From: an uncultured Bacteroidota bacterium
GTDB taxonomy: Bacteria; Bacteroidota; Bacteroidia; Flavobacteriales; Flavobacteriaceae
NCBI GenBank assembly: GCA_903913315.1
Contig: CAIWKX010000002.1
Coordinates: forward strand, 1-45,450
Length of the DNA: 45,450 nt
Direction of reading: 5' to 3'
Shown: positions 36,961 through 45,156 of the stretch, piece after piece
How positions within the stretch are numbered: the first letter of the stretch is position 1
How the letters are laid out: the number at the start of each line of letters is the position of its first letter
The notes under the pieces: generated by a model
The model's input: only the letters and a program-made list of their open reading frames with translations
The model's database searches: none
What the model was told of the DNA's origin: nothing
Position numbers and translations under genes: made by a program

Positions 36961-37003
36961 TATCGTAAATTTTATAGATTTTACGATAAGCGGTTTGCTT
37001 ATC
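36961..37003. promoter_or_regulatory. Two adjacent palindromes at the transporter start, possible operator or leader hairpin
   Basis: TATCGTAAA (36961-36969) pairs with TTTACGATA (36980-36988), touching the preferred start codon. GATAAGC (36985-36991) pairs with GCTTATC (36997-37003). The core aagcggtt at 36987-36994 fits the LacI-family half-site pattern AAnCGnTT. They could be operators for the regulator at 37444-38466 or a start-codon-blocking RNA hairpin. Confidence 0.4.
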
Positions 37004-37443
37004 AAAACTTATTTTATTTTCGAAGTAAAGTATAAGCTTTAATAATTGGCGTAAATATATTAAAAATTTTAACTTCTAACTGACAAACCTAAAAAAAAGG
37101 CAATAAAATGTTCTCAAACTATGCAACTGCTTGGGTTATCAATTAAAATAAAATAACAACTCTTGATATTTTAACCTAATGTTGTTTTATAAATGAACTT
37201 TTTTATGAAAAGAGCTCTTTATAGTCCAAAAAGAGTTCTTTTTTTAGTTGAAATTCTCTCAAATAGATAAACATCTTTATAAAAATAGCTTTAAAATTTG
37301 AATTACTCTTTACAGATTTTTACAGTGGTGCATCTTTGGTATATTGAGTTGTGCAGGAAAGTATCCCAAGGATGTTGAGAAAAATTAATAATTTTGTTTG
37401 AAATTTGAAAAAAGAGTGGTAAAATAGTTCTTTTGACTCTCAT
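37004..37443. other. Intergenic region between regulator and maltose operon
   Basis: About 440 AT-rich bases. A minus-strand TAGGTTTG (37084-37091) is a TAnnTTTG candidate for the maltose operon, with a CAAA (minus TTTG) at 37115-37118, a 23-base spacer that is longer than usual. Near the far end, the palindrome AAAGAGCTCTTT (37209-37220) is followed by a near copy, AAAGAGTTCTTT (37230-37241); the two could pair as a hairpin downstream of the regulator gene. No ORF or RNA gene is supported. Confidence 0.5.
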
Positions 37444-38466
37444 CTATTTAGTAGATTCTCTCTCTACTAATTCTGTTTCAATCACTTCTGTTTTGTATTG
37501 TTCTTCATATTCTTCCTCTTCAATTTCTAATTTTTCAATAAGCATTTTTGCTGCTTTTTCACCCATTTTCACTCCGTTTTGACTAACTGTTGTAATGGAA
37601 GGAGAAGAATATTTGGATATAATACCATCTGTAAAACCAATCACAGATATTTCATGAGGAACTTTTTTATCTAATCTATTTGCTACTTTTATCGCTGTAA
37701 CTGCAAAAATTTCATTTACTGCAAAAATAGCATCTAATTCATTGTTTTTTATAAGGTTTTCTACTTGTTCTTCAAAATTATCAGTATCCTCAATTTTTAA
37801 GATTAAATTTTCATTTACTTTTAAATCGTTGTTTTTTAGCGCTTTTAAGTATCCTTCCGTTCTTAATTTTCCAACGCTTACATAGTCTACGGTTGATAGT
37901 AAGGCAATTTTTTTAAATCCTTTGTCAATTAAATATTGAGTGGCATTGTAAGCAGCAAGATGGTCGTCAATGATTACTTTATCACAAAGAATGTCGTTAG
38001 TAACGCGATCGAACATTACTACAGGCATTCCTTGACTGATTACTTCAGTAATGTGATGAAAATCTCTTTTTTGTTGAGTTTCTTTTGATAAAGACATTAT
38101 AAAACCATCGATACTTCCATTAGCCAGCATTTCCATATTAATTACTTCTTTATCAAAAGATTCATCTGATAGACAAACAATAACATTATACCCGTTTTCA
38201 TTGGCAATATGCTCTACTCCGCTAATTACAGTTGCAAAAAAATGGTGTATGATTTCAGGAATAATGATGCAAATAGTTTTTGACTTTCGGTTCTTTAAAC
38301 TTAGTGCAATATTGTTTGGTTTATAGTTATATAATTTAGCAAATGCTTGTACCTTTTGACGAGTGTCTTCGCTAATTTCTGTGCTATCTCGCAATGATTT
38401 TGATACAGTAGAAATTGATACGTCTAATTCTTTAGCAATTTGCTTTAAAGTTACTTTTCTTCTCAT
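37444..38466 (-). CDS. LacI-family transcriptional regulator of the maltose/starch locus
   Basis: A 340-residue protein. The N-terminal helix-turn-helix VTLKQIAKELDVSISTVSKSLRD (about 4-26) and hinge helix NIALSLKNRKS are typical of the LacI family. The periplasmic-binding-like sugar domain starts TICIIIPEIIHHFFATVISG and includes VVMFDR and VIGFTDG. It should bind a maltose-type sugar and control the divergent susC-D operon and the maltose operon. Bacteroides uses SusR, a membrane sensor, for sus; a LacI-type regulator is a different design. The gene lies between the two operons, and a 14-bp palindrome of LacI-operator form lies 105 bases upstream of its start. Confidence 0.92.
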   Translation of the reverse strand: MRRKVTLKQIAKELDVSISTVSKSLRDSTEISEDTRQKVQAFAKLYNYKPNNIALSLKNRKSKTICIIIPEIIHHFFATVISGVEHIANENGYNVIVCLSDESFDKEVINMEMLANGSIDGFIMSLSKETQQKRDFHHITEVISQGMPVVMFDRVTNDILCDKVIIDDHLAAYNATQYLIDKGFKKIALLSTVDYVSVGKLRTEGYLKALKNNDLKVNENLILKIEDTDNFEEQVENLIKNNELDAIFAVNEIFAVTAIKVANRLDKKVPHEISVIGFTDGIISKYSSPSITTVSQNGVKMGEKAAKMLIEKLEIEEEEYEEQYKTEVIETELVERESTK

Positions 38467-38560
38467 CTTGTGAATTTGATAAATGTTTAATTTTCAATAA
38501 AGATATATTTATTTTTTTATACTATCAATTTTAAAGATAAAAACATGAAATATTGAGAAA

Positions 38561-38584
38561 GTTTTCAACACGAAAACGTTTTCG
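38561..38584. promoter_or_regulatory. LacI-type operator in front of susC
   Basis: CGAAAACGTTTTCG (38571-38584) is a perfect 14-bp palindrome centred on CG, with the AAnCGnTT core of LacI-family operators. The overlapping GTTTTC-AACAC-GAAAAC (38561-38577) forms a second inverted repeat sharing one arm. It lies between the divergent regulator and susC genes, so it may control both. Confidence 0.7.
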
Positions 38585-38691
38585 GTACAATATATATAAG
38601 GTCTGATTTTTTTATCCAATAAATTTACATAATTTTAACGTTCGAAGTTAAGTATAAGCAAAAAAACAAATTATTAACCTAAACAAAATGT

Positions 38692-41637
38692 ATGAAAACA
38701 ATTTACAAAAAGTTGTTATTTTTATTACTCATGCTTCCCTTTAGTGTTTTGGCACAAAACACAGTGGACGGAGTAGTTGTTGATTCGAAAACGAAACAAC
38801 CATTACCAGGAGTAAATGTCGTTGTTCAAGGAACTCAAACGGGTGCCTCAACAGATTTAGATGGTAAATTCAAATTACCTAAAGTTAAAAATGGAGACAA
38901 ATTGGTCTTCTCGTTTATTGGTTACAAAAATGAAACGGTAACCTATAACGGTCAAAAATCTTTGTCAGTTTCTTTAAGTGAAGAAGCCAATACCCTGCAA
39001 GAAGTTGTAGTACAAGTAGGTTACGGTAACGTTAAGAAAAAAGATGCAACTGGATCTGTTACAACTTTAGCCACAAAAGACTTTAACAAAGGAACAAATG
39101 CTACGGCAGAAAATTTACTTAGTGGTCGTGTAGCAGGGGTAACAGTTAATACTAGCGGTGCTCCAGGATCGGGTTCAGAAATTAGAATTCGTGGTGGCTC
39201 ATCTCTTAATGCGCAAAATGACCCTCTTATTGTTATAGATGGGTTGCCTATCACAAATAGTAGTTCAATTGGGTCTACTTCTGTATTAGCAGCCTTGAAT
39301 CCAAATGACATTGAAAGTTTCTCTATACTTAAAGATGCTTCAGCTACTGCAATTTATGGATCTAGAGCCTCAAATGGAGTAATTATTATTACAACAAAAA
39401 AAGGAGGAAAAAATTTGTCAATAGATTATAACTTCCAATATGGTTCTGGGAAAAATGTTAATGAAATAAAAGTTTACGATGCTAATAGTTTTAAAACATT
39501 AATTCAACAATATTATCCAGGTTATGTTTCTTCTTTAGGAAATTCTAATACCGATTGGCAAAAAGAAATTTATAGAAGAACGGATTATGTAGATAACAAC
39601 TTATCTATTAAAGGTAATTTGTTTGGGGTAATTCCTTCTAGAATCTCTATCGGTAATACCTATCAAGAAGGGTTGCGTTTGACAAATGCTTTTGATAGAA
39701 ATACAGTTTCTGCAACTTTAAATCCTTCTTTTTTAAAGGATCATTTAAAATTTAGATTAAATGCTTCATTTGCTAATGAAAACAATCGTTTTGCTGATGG
39801 TGTAGAAGGTTCTGCTATACGTTTTGATCCAACGCAACCTGTATATCAAGCAGGTTCTCCTTATGGAGGGTTCTTTGAATATTATGGTGCTAATGGAAAT
39901 ATTACAGCTTTAGCGCCTACAAATCCAGTGGCTCAATTATTACAAACGTATGACACTGGTAAAAGTAATCGAGTATATGGAAATCTTGAAACCGATTATA
40001 AATTACATTTTTTTCCTGACCTAAGAGCTGTTGTTAATGTTGGTTTTGATGAATCAGATGGAACAAGAACACGATTGGTTGCTCCTGGTGTTGCCACTGG
40101 TAATCAGTATACTTCAGGTGGAATTATTAATTATGTTGGTTCAGATTATACTCAAACAAGTTTGTTGAGAAATAAATTAATAGATTCATATTTTGCTTAC
40201 AATAAGAAATTCGGAAAATTAAATGTAGATGCTACATTAGGTAGATCTTATCAAATATTTAATCAAGAAAACACTTATTATGGAGATACTAGAAAAGATC
40301 CTGCTGCGCCACTAAACCCAACCTATTGGAGACCTCAACCAGACAATGTTTTGATCGGATATTTTGCTAGAACCAATTTAACCTATAACGATAAATATTT
40401 GTTGACAGCATCTTTTAGAAGAGATGGTTCTTCAAGATTAGCGCCACAAAATAGATGGGCTAATTATCCAGCTTTAGCGTTTGCATGGAAAATGAAAGAG
40501 GATTTCTTCAAAGACTCCAAAACACTTTCAGATTTGAAATTGCGTGTAGGCTATGGTATTACAGGGAATCAGGGATTAGATGTTATATATAATAATATCT
40601 ATATTCAACAATATGCTACAGGAAATGCAAATTCACAATATACATTCGGTTCAACGCCTACACCAATTGCTCAAACTGGAGCTTATAATGATAATCTTAA
40701 ATGGGAAAAACAGACTACCTATAATTTAGGTTTTGATTATGGTGTCTTAAATAATAGAATTACAGGGGCTTTAGATGTGTATTACAAAAAAACTACTGAT
40801 TTATTCAATGTAGCACCAGTGCCAGATGGTGGAAATTTTTCTAATTATTTACTTCAAAATGTGGGTAGTTTTTCAAACAAAGGTGTAGAATTTAGTGTAA
40901 ATGCTGAAGTAGTAAAGTCTAAAGATTTTAATTGGAATGTGAATTTTAATGCTACTAAATTTGAAAGACGTATTGAATCTTTAGCTAATAATGCAGATGT
41001 ATATTTAGGAGCGGCACCTGGAACGGGGAATACTTCTCAAATATATAGCGTAGGGTATACTCCTTTATCATTTTATGTATATAAACAATTGTATGATGCT
41101 GCAGGAAAACCAATCGAAGGGGCTTTTGCTGATTTAAATGGTGACGGAGTAATTAATGATAAAGACCGTTACATCTATAAAAATCCAGATCCAGATGTAG
41201 TATTTGGTTTCGCGTCAACTATGAATTATAGAAATATCGATTTTTCTTTTAATTTACGAGCAAGTATAGGAAATAGAGTATATAATATGGTAAATGCTGG
41301 AAATGCACAATATACTTATTTGAATTCAGGAACTGTTGCGCAAAATATTCCAACAGCTGTTGAAAATTCAGGATTTGTTAATACTTCAGGACCTATTACC
41401 TTATCTGACATGTACATTGAAAACGCATCCTTTTTGAGAATGGATAATATCACAATGGGTTATACTTTCCCTAAATGGTTAGAAGGTAAAGCTTCTTTAC
41501 GATTACACGCAGGTGTTCAAAATGTTTTTGTCCTTACTAAATATTCAGGATTAGATCCTGAAATTACAGGAGGTGTTGATAATACTATTTACCCAAGACA
41601 ACGTCAGTTTTTAGTTGGAGCTAACGTAAAATTTTAA
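38692..41637 (+). CDS. susC: SusC-like TonB-dependent starch/maltodextrin transporter
   Basis: A 981-residue outer-membrane protein with a signal peptide (MKTIYKKLLFLLLMLPFSVLAQ). A CarboxypepD_reg-like domain follows (about 24-105; VDSKTKQPLPGVNVVVQGT), then the SusC-type TonB-box region LQEVVVQVGYGN, the plug (DATGSVTTL, then RVAGVTVNT, IRGGSSLNAQNDPLIVIDG) and a 22-strand barrel to LVGANVKF at the end. The length is normal. It should import maltodextrins using TonB energy, with SusD as lid. The gene opens the plus-strand operon; SusD follows 11 bases later. An operator-like palindrome lies about 110 bases before its start. Confidence 0.95.
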   Translation: MKTIYKKLLFLLLMLPFSVLAQNTVDGVVVDSKTKQPLPGVNVVVQGTQTGASTDLDGKFKLPKVKNGDKLVFSFIGYKNETVTYNGQKSLSVSLSEEANTLQEVVVQVGYGNVKKKDATGSVTTLATKDFNKGTNATAENLLSGRVAGVTVNTSGAPGSGSEIRIRGGSSLNAQNDPLIVIDGLPITNSSSIGSTSVLAALNPNDIESFSILKDASATAIYGSRASNGVIIITTKKGGKNLSIDYNFQYGSGKNVNEIKVYDANSFKTLIQQYYPGYVSSLGNSNTDWQKEIYRRTDYVDNNLSIKGNLFGVIPSRISIGNTYQEGLRLTNAFDRNTVSATLNPSFLKDHLKFRLNASFANENNRFADGVEGSAIRFDPTQPVYQAGSPYGGFFEYYGANGNITALAPTNPVAQLLQTYDTGKSNRVYGNLETDYKLHFFPDLRAVVNVGFDESDGTRTRLVAPGVATGNQYTSGGIINYVGSDYTQTSLLRNKLIDSYFAYNKKFGKLNVDATLGRSYQIFNQENTYYGDTRKDPAAPLNPTYWRPQPDNVLIGYFARTNLTYNDKYLLTASFRRDGSSRLAPQNRWANYPALAFAWKMKEDFFKDSKTLSDLKLRVGYGITGNQGLDVIYNNIYIQQYATGNANSQYTFGSTPTPIAQTGAYNDNLKWEKQTTYNLGFDYGVLNNRITGALDVYYKKTTDLFNVAPVPDGGNFSNYLLQNVGSFSNKGVEFSVNAEVVKSKDFNWNVNFNATKFERRIESLANNADVYLGAAPGTGNTSQIYSVGYTPLSFYVYKQLYDAAGKPIEGAFADLNGDGVINDKDRYIYKNPDPDVVFGFASTMNYRNIDFSFNLRASIGNRVYNMVNAGNAQYTYLNSGTVAQNIPTAVENSGFVNTSGPITLSDMYIENASFLRMDNITMGYTFPKWLEGKASLRLHAGVQNVFVLTKYSGLDPEITGGVDNTIYPRQRQFLVGANVKF

Positions 41638-41648
41638 TATAAAAAACT

Positions 41649-43253
41649 ATGAAAAAATTTAAGATTAATGTTGTTGTACTTTTAGGTGCTTTGGCAGGAT
41701 TGAGTTCTTGTACTAAAGACTTGAACGTATTACCTAAAGATCCTACAGTGCAAACATCGGATGCTTTTTATGCTCAGCCTGGCGCCTACAAGCAGGCTTT
41801 GGCTGGGGTTTATGGTAACTTATCATTAACAGGAACTCAAGGAGCTGGTTCATCTTCTCTTCAAGGATTAGATGCTGGAACTAGTGAATATGGAAGATGT
41901 TTATGGTATTTACAAGATTTGACTACTGATGAAGCCCTTTGGAGTTATGAGCATGACCCTGGAGTACCGGAATTACAGCGTAATATTTGGACTTCAACTA
42001 ATCCAGTTATTTTAGGGATGTTCAGTAGATCTATGGTTGAAGTGGCTTTTGTAAATGATTTTTTAAAAAATACTTCGCCTAGTGTATTGAGTGGAAGAGG
42101 GGTTACTGATCCAACTTTATTAGGACAAATTTCAGATTATAGAAATGAAGTTCGAGTTTTAAGAGCTTTAGCTTACTATGATTTGATGGATTTGTTTGGT
42201 AAAGCCCCTTTTGTTACTGAAAATGACCCAGTAAATACAGCAGGACCAGAATATAACAGACAACAATTGTTTACTTTTATAGAAAGTGAATTGAATGCTG
42301 TTATCCCTAATCTGAAACCAGCAAGAACCAATGAATATGGTAGAGTAGATCAAGCGGTTGCACAAATGATTTTAGCTAAAATTTATTTGAATGCTGAAGT
42401 ATATATAGGAACTCCAAAATATACAGAATGTGTAGCTCAATGTAATGCTATTATTGCTGGAGGTTATACCTTAAACACTAATTATTTGAATAATTTCAAT
42501 GCTGATAATAACACTTCTTCTGAAATGATTTTCACTTTACAGTCTGATGGAACTTATACGCAAAATTATGGGCCAACTACGGTATTTGTAAATGGAGAGG
42601 TAGGTTCTATTGAACAAAATGGTACAGCATTAGGAGTGAGTTCTGGTGGTTGGGGTGGTGCCTTGCGTTTGAGAAAGGAGTTTGTTCATAAATTTGATGG
42701 ACCAACTTTTGCTAACGATTCAAGAAATACAATTTTACATGCACCAACTAGAACTTTAGATATTGCTGATATTGCTAACAAAGACCAAGGATATATCCTT
42801 CAAAAATTTACTAATAAAACAGCAGCAGGAGTTGCAGGAATTAACTCTACTTTTGTCGATACTGATTTCCCGTTATTCCGTCTAGCAGATGTTTATTTAA
42901 TGTATGCAGAGTGTGCGTTAAGAGGAGCATCGGGAGCTTCTACTTCTCAAGCATTAACCTATGTTAACGCTTTACGTGAAAGAGCTAATGCTGGTGCAAC
43001 TGGTGCTGACATTGCTAGTGGTGATTTGACTTTGGATTTTATATTAGATGAAAGGGCTAGAGAATTGCATTGGGAAGCTCACAGAAGACAAGATTTGATT
43101 CGTTTCAATAAATTTGCTGGTGGAAATTATAATTGGGCATGGAAAGGAAATGCTTCTAACGGTGTTGCAATTCCAAGTACCCTAAATATTTTTCCAATAC
43201 CAATAAATGCACTAGATTCAAATTCTAATTTATCTCAAAACCCTGGGTATTAA
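41649..43253 (+). CDS. susD: SusD-like starch-binding outer-membrane lipoprotein
   Basis: A 534-residue protein. The lipobox LAGLSSC puts the lipidated cysteine at residue 21, followed by TKDLNVLPKDPTVQTSDAFY, the usual SusD/RagB start. A helical N-terminal body with TPR pairs (VRVLRALAYYDLMDLFGKAPF) and a C-terminal part with PLFRLADVYLMYAE and LDFILDERARELHWEAHRRQDLIRF, the classic RagB/SusD end motif, complete it; the end is PIPINALDSNSNLSQNPGY. It sits on the cell surface as the lid of the SusC channel and binds starch oligomers. It is 25 bases before the next gene. Confidence 0.95.
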   Translation: MKKFKINVVVLLGALAGLSSCTKDLNVLPKDPTVQTSDAFYAQPGAYKQALAGVYGNLSLTGTQGAGSSSLQGLDAGTSEYGRCLWYLQDLTTDEALWSYEHDPGVPELQRNIWTSTNPVILGMFSRSMVEVAFVNDFLKNTSPSVLSGRGVTDPTLLGQISDYRNEVRVLRALAYYDLMDLFGKAPFVTENDPVNTAGPEYNRQQLFTFIESELNAVIPNLKPARTNEYGRVDQAVAQMILAKIYLNAEVYIGTPKYTECVAQCNAIIAGGYTLNTNYLNNFNADNNTSSEMIFTLQSDGTYTQNYGPTTVFVNGEVGSIEQNGTALGVSSGGWGGALRLRKEFVHKFDGPTFANDSRNTILHAPTRTLDIADIANKDQGYILQKFTNKTAAGVAGINSTFVDTDFPLFRLADVYLMYAECALRGASGASTSQALTYVNALRERANAGATGADIASGDLTLDFILDERARELHWEAHRRQDLIRFNKFAGGNYNWAWKGNASNGVAIPSTLNIFPIPINALDSNSNLSQNPGY

Positions 43254-43278
43254 GAAATAATTTTTAAAGTAAATAATT

Positions 43279-44289
43279 ATGAAAAACACAATTAAAATTT
43301 TAATAGCTTTTGTCAGTCTGTTACTTTTGTCTTGTACAGATGAAAGTCAACAGTTAGGAGCTATTAGTCCTGACACAAGTTTTAGATTACTTGCACCTAC
43401 ATCAGATTTTAGTCTAGTGCTTGATGGAGCTAAATTAAATAGTTTAGCAACTACATTTGTATGGAATGATCCTTCAAATCCAACAGGTACAACGGTTACT
43501 TATACGGTTGAAGCTGCAGCTACCGGAACTAATTTTGCTGCACCAATTACGTTAGGAACCACAACAGATCACTTTTTGGATGTAACTGAAGGTACTTTAG
43601 ATACTACGGCCAAAGCTTTAGGATTAGCTCCGTTAGTTGCAGGTCAAATAGATGTTCACGTTAAAACTTCAACAGGAGTTACTAATTTTTACACCATTAC
43701 TGTTACGCCTTATCAACCGAAATGGAGTGTTATTGGTGATGCTACGCCTGGAACAGCATGGACTACAGATACGTACATGACTTTTAACCCATCAACTAGT
43801 ACTTATTCAATTACTTTACCACTAACTGTAGGTTCTTTTAAGTTTAGATTAGATAGTTCTTGGAACACTAATTACGGTGATGATGGCAACAATCTTTCTT
43901 TAGATGCTGGTGGAGCAAATATTCCAATTGCAACTGCTGGTACTTATACTATTGTAGCTAATTTTGCTACACATACTTATACTATTACCCCAGTTGTAAA
44001 TATTTGGAGTATTATTGGTGATGCACCTGCATCTCCAAGTGTAGCTTGGACAACCGATAATCTAATGGATTTTAATCCAGTAACAAATAAATATTCTATA
44101 GTAATTCATCTACTTGCTGGTAAATCCTTCAAATTTAGATTGAATCATGATTGGGGAACTAATTATGGTGATGATGGAAACAATTTGACATTAGATAATG
44201 GTGGTGCTAATATTCCAGTAGTTAATGACGGTAATTATTATATAGTTGCAGACTTCACGGGTTTAACCTACACAATTACACAATTATAA
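43279..44289 (+). CDS. SusE/SusF-like surface starch-binding lipoprotein, two binding modules
   Basis: A 336-residue protein. A lipoprotein signal ends LLLLSC, with Cys19 followed by TDES, an acidic stretch of the kind that directs lipoproteins to the cell surface. The SusE-type N-terminal Ig domain (about 45-148) is followed by two starch-binding modules (about 150-240 and 242-336), each starting WSxIGDA, with AWTTD, then KFRL...WxTNYGDDGNNL and ANIPxxxxGxYxIVAxF. Such modules bind starch through aromatic residues, here W in WGTNYGDDG and WTTD. Its second module is close to the module in the next gene. It is 18 bases before that gene. Confidence 0.88.
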   Translation: MKNTIKILIAFVSLLLLSCTDESQQLGAISPDTSFRLLAPTSDFSLVLDGAKLNSLATTFVWNDPSNPTGTTVTYTVEAAATGTNFAAPITLGTTTDHFLDVTEGTLDTTAKALGLAPLVAGQIDVHVKTSTGVTNFYTITVTPYQPKWSVIGDATPGTAWTTDTYMTFNPSTSTYSITLPLTVGSFKFRLDSSWNTNYGDDGNNLSLDAGGANIPIATAGTYTIVANFATHTYTITPVVNIWSIIGDAPASPSVAWTTDNLMDFNPVTNKYSIVIHLLAGKSFKFRLNHDWGTNYGDDGNNLTLDNGGANIPVVNDGNYYIVADFTGLTYTITQL

Positions 44290-44307
44290 TTTAAAAAGAT
44301 ATAAAAA

Positions 44308-45087
44308 ATGAAAAATATAATTAGATTTCTAATTGCTTTGGTAAGCATTTCGACCTTGATATCTTGCACTGACGAGGTTAAAAATAGAGATGCTGTTTCT
44401 GCAAATACTGCTCCAACTTTAAAATCGCCAGCAAATTTGACGTTAGTGCTTGATAAGAATAATCCTAATGATTTAGCTACTACTTTTGTGTGGGATTATG
44501 CTGCTTATAATGGAACTACTACAGTTGTCAATTACAGTATTGAGTTTGCAGTTGCAGGAACCAACTTTGCTTCTCCTACTACTGTTGCTACAACCACTAG
44601 TAAATTTTCAAGTTTTACGGTTGATGAATTGAATACAGCTGCATTAAATGCTGGGTTTGCACCATACGTAGCGAGTGCTATTGATGTACGTATAAAATCA
44701 TATGTTGGAACTGTTGGAAATGCAGTTACCCAATATTCTAATTTTTATACAATGACATTGACCACTTATCCATCTTGGCCAGATTGGTCAATTATAGGAG
44801 ATGCGGCTCCTGGAGTAGCTTGGACAACAGATACCGATATGGATTATAGTTTAAGTACTCATTTATATACTTCAACAATTCATTTAATTGGAGGTAAAGC
44901 ATTCAAATTTAGATTGAATCATGATTGGGGAACCAATTATGGAGATGATGGAAATGATTTGTCATTGAATTCTAATGGTGCTAATATTCCTGTTGCTGTA
45001 ACTGGAGACTATAAAATAGTTGCTAATTTTAGTACACTTGATTTCCCAGGAATGGCTGCGTTACATTATTCCATTACCTTGCAATAA
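44308..45087 (+). CDS. SusE-like surface starch-binding lipoprotein, one binding module
   Basis: A 259-residue protein. A lipoprotein signal ends STLISC, Cys20 followed by TDEV, again an acidic surface-export stretch. The SusE-type domain (about 30-155; NDLATTFVWDY) precedes one starch-binding module (about 160-259) with WSIIGDAAPGVAWTTDTDMD and KFRLNHDWGTNYGDDGNDL. This module is almost identical to module 2 of the gene before it, and the first 20 residues also match (MKNIIRFLIALVS against MKNTIKILIAFVS), so the gene arose by duplication with loss of one module. It is followed by the hairpin at 45108. Confidence 0.88.
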   Translation: MKNIIRFLIALVSISTLISCTDEVKNRDAVSANTAPTLKSPANLTLVLDKNNPNDLATTFVWDYAAYNGTTTVVNYSIEFAVAGTNFASPTTVATTTSKFSSFTVDELNTAALNAGFAPYVASAIDVRIKSYVGTVGNAVTQYSNFYTMTLTTYPSWPDWSIIGDAAPGVAWTTDTDMDYSLSTHLYTSTIHLIGGKAFKFRLNHDWGTNYGDDGNDLSLNSNGANIPVAVTGDYKIVANFSTLDFPGMAALHYSITLQ

Positions 45088-45107
45088 GGTTGAAAATTTT
45101 AAACAAT

Positions 45108-45136
45108 AAAAGGCTATTCTTTTGAATAGCCTTTTT
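45108..45136 (+). terminator. Strong intrinsic terminator or attenuator inside the sus operon
   Basis: AAAAGGCTATTC (45108-45119) pairs perfectly with GAATAGCCTTTT (45124-45135) around a TTTT loop, and the right arm ends in a five-T run. It stands only 20 bases before the next start codon, leaving little room for a new promoter, so partial read-through is likely. Confidence 0.85.
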
Positions 45137-45156
45137 ACCTAAATAAAGAAAATGCT

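Noticed and set aside
38688..38690. ATG just before susC as its start
   Set aside because: It is in a different frame; the ATG at 38692 gives the SusC signal peptide.
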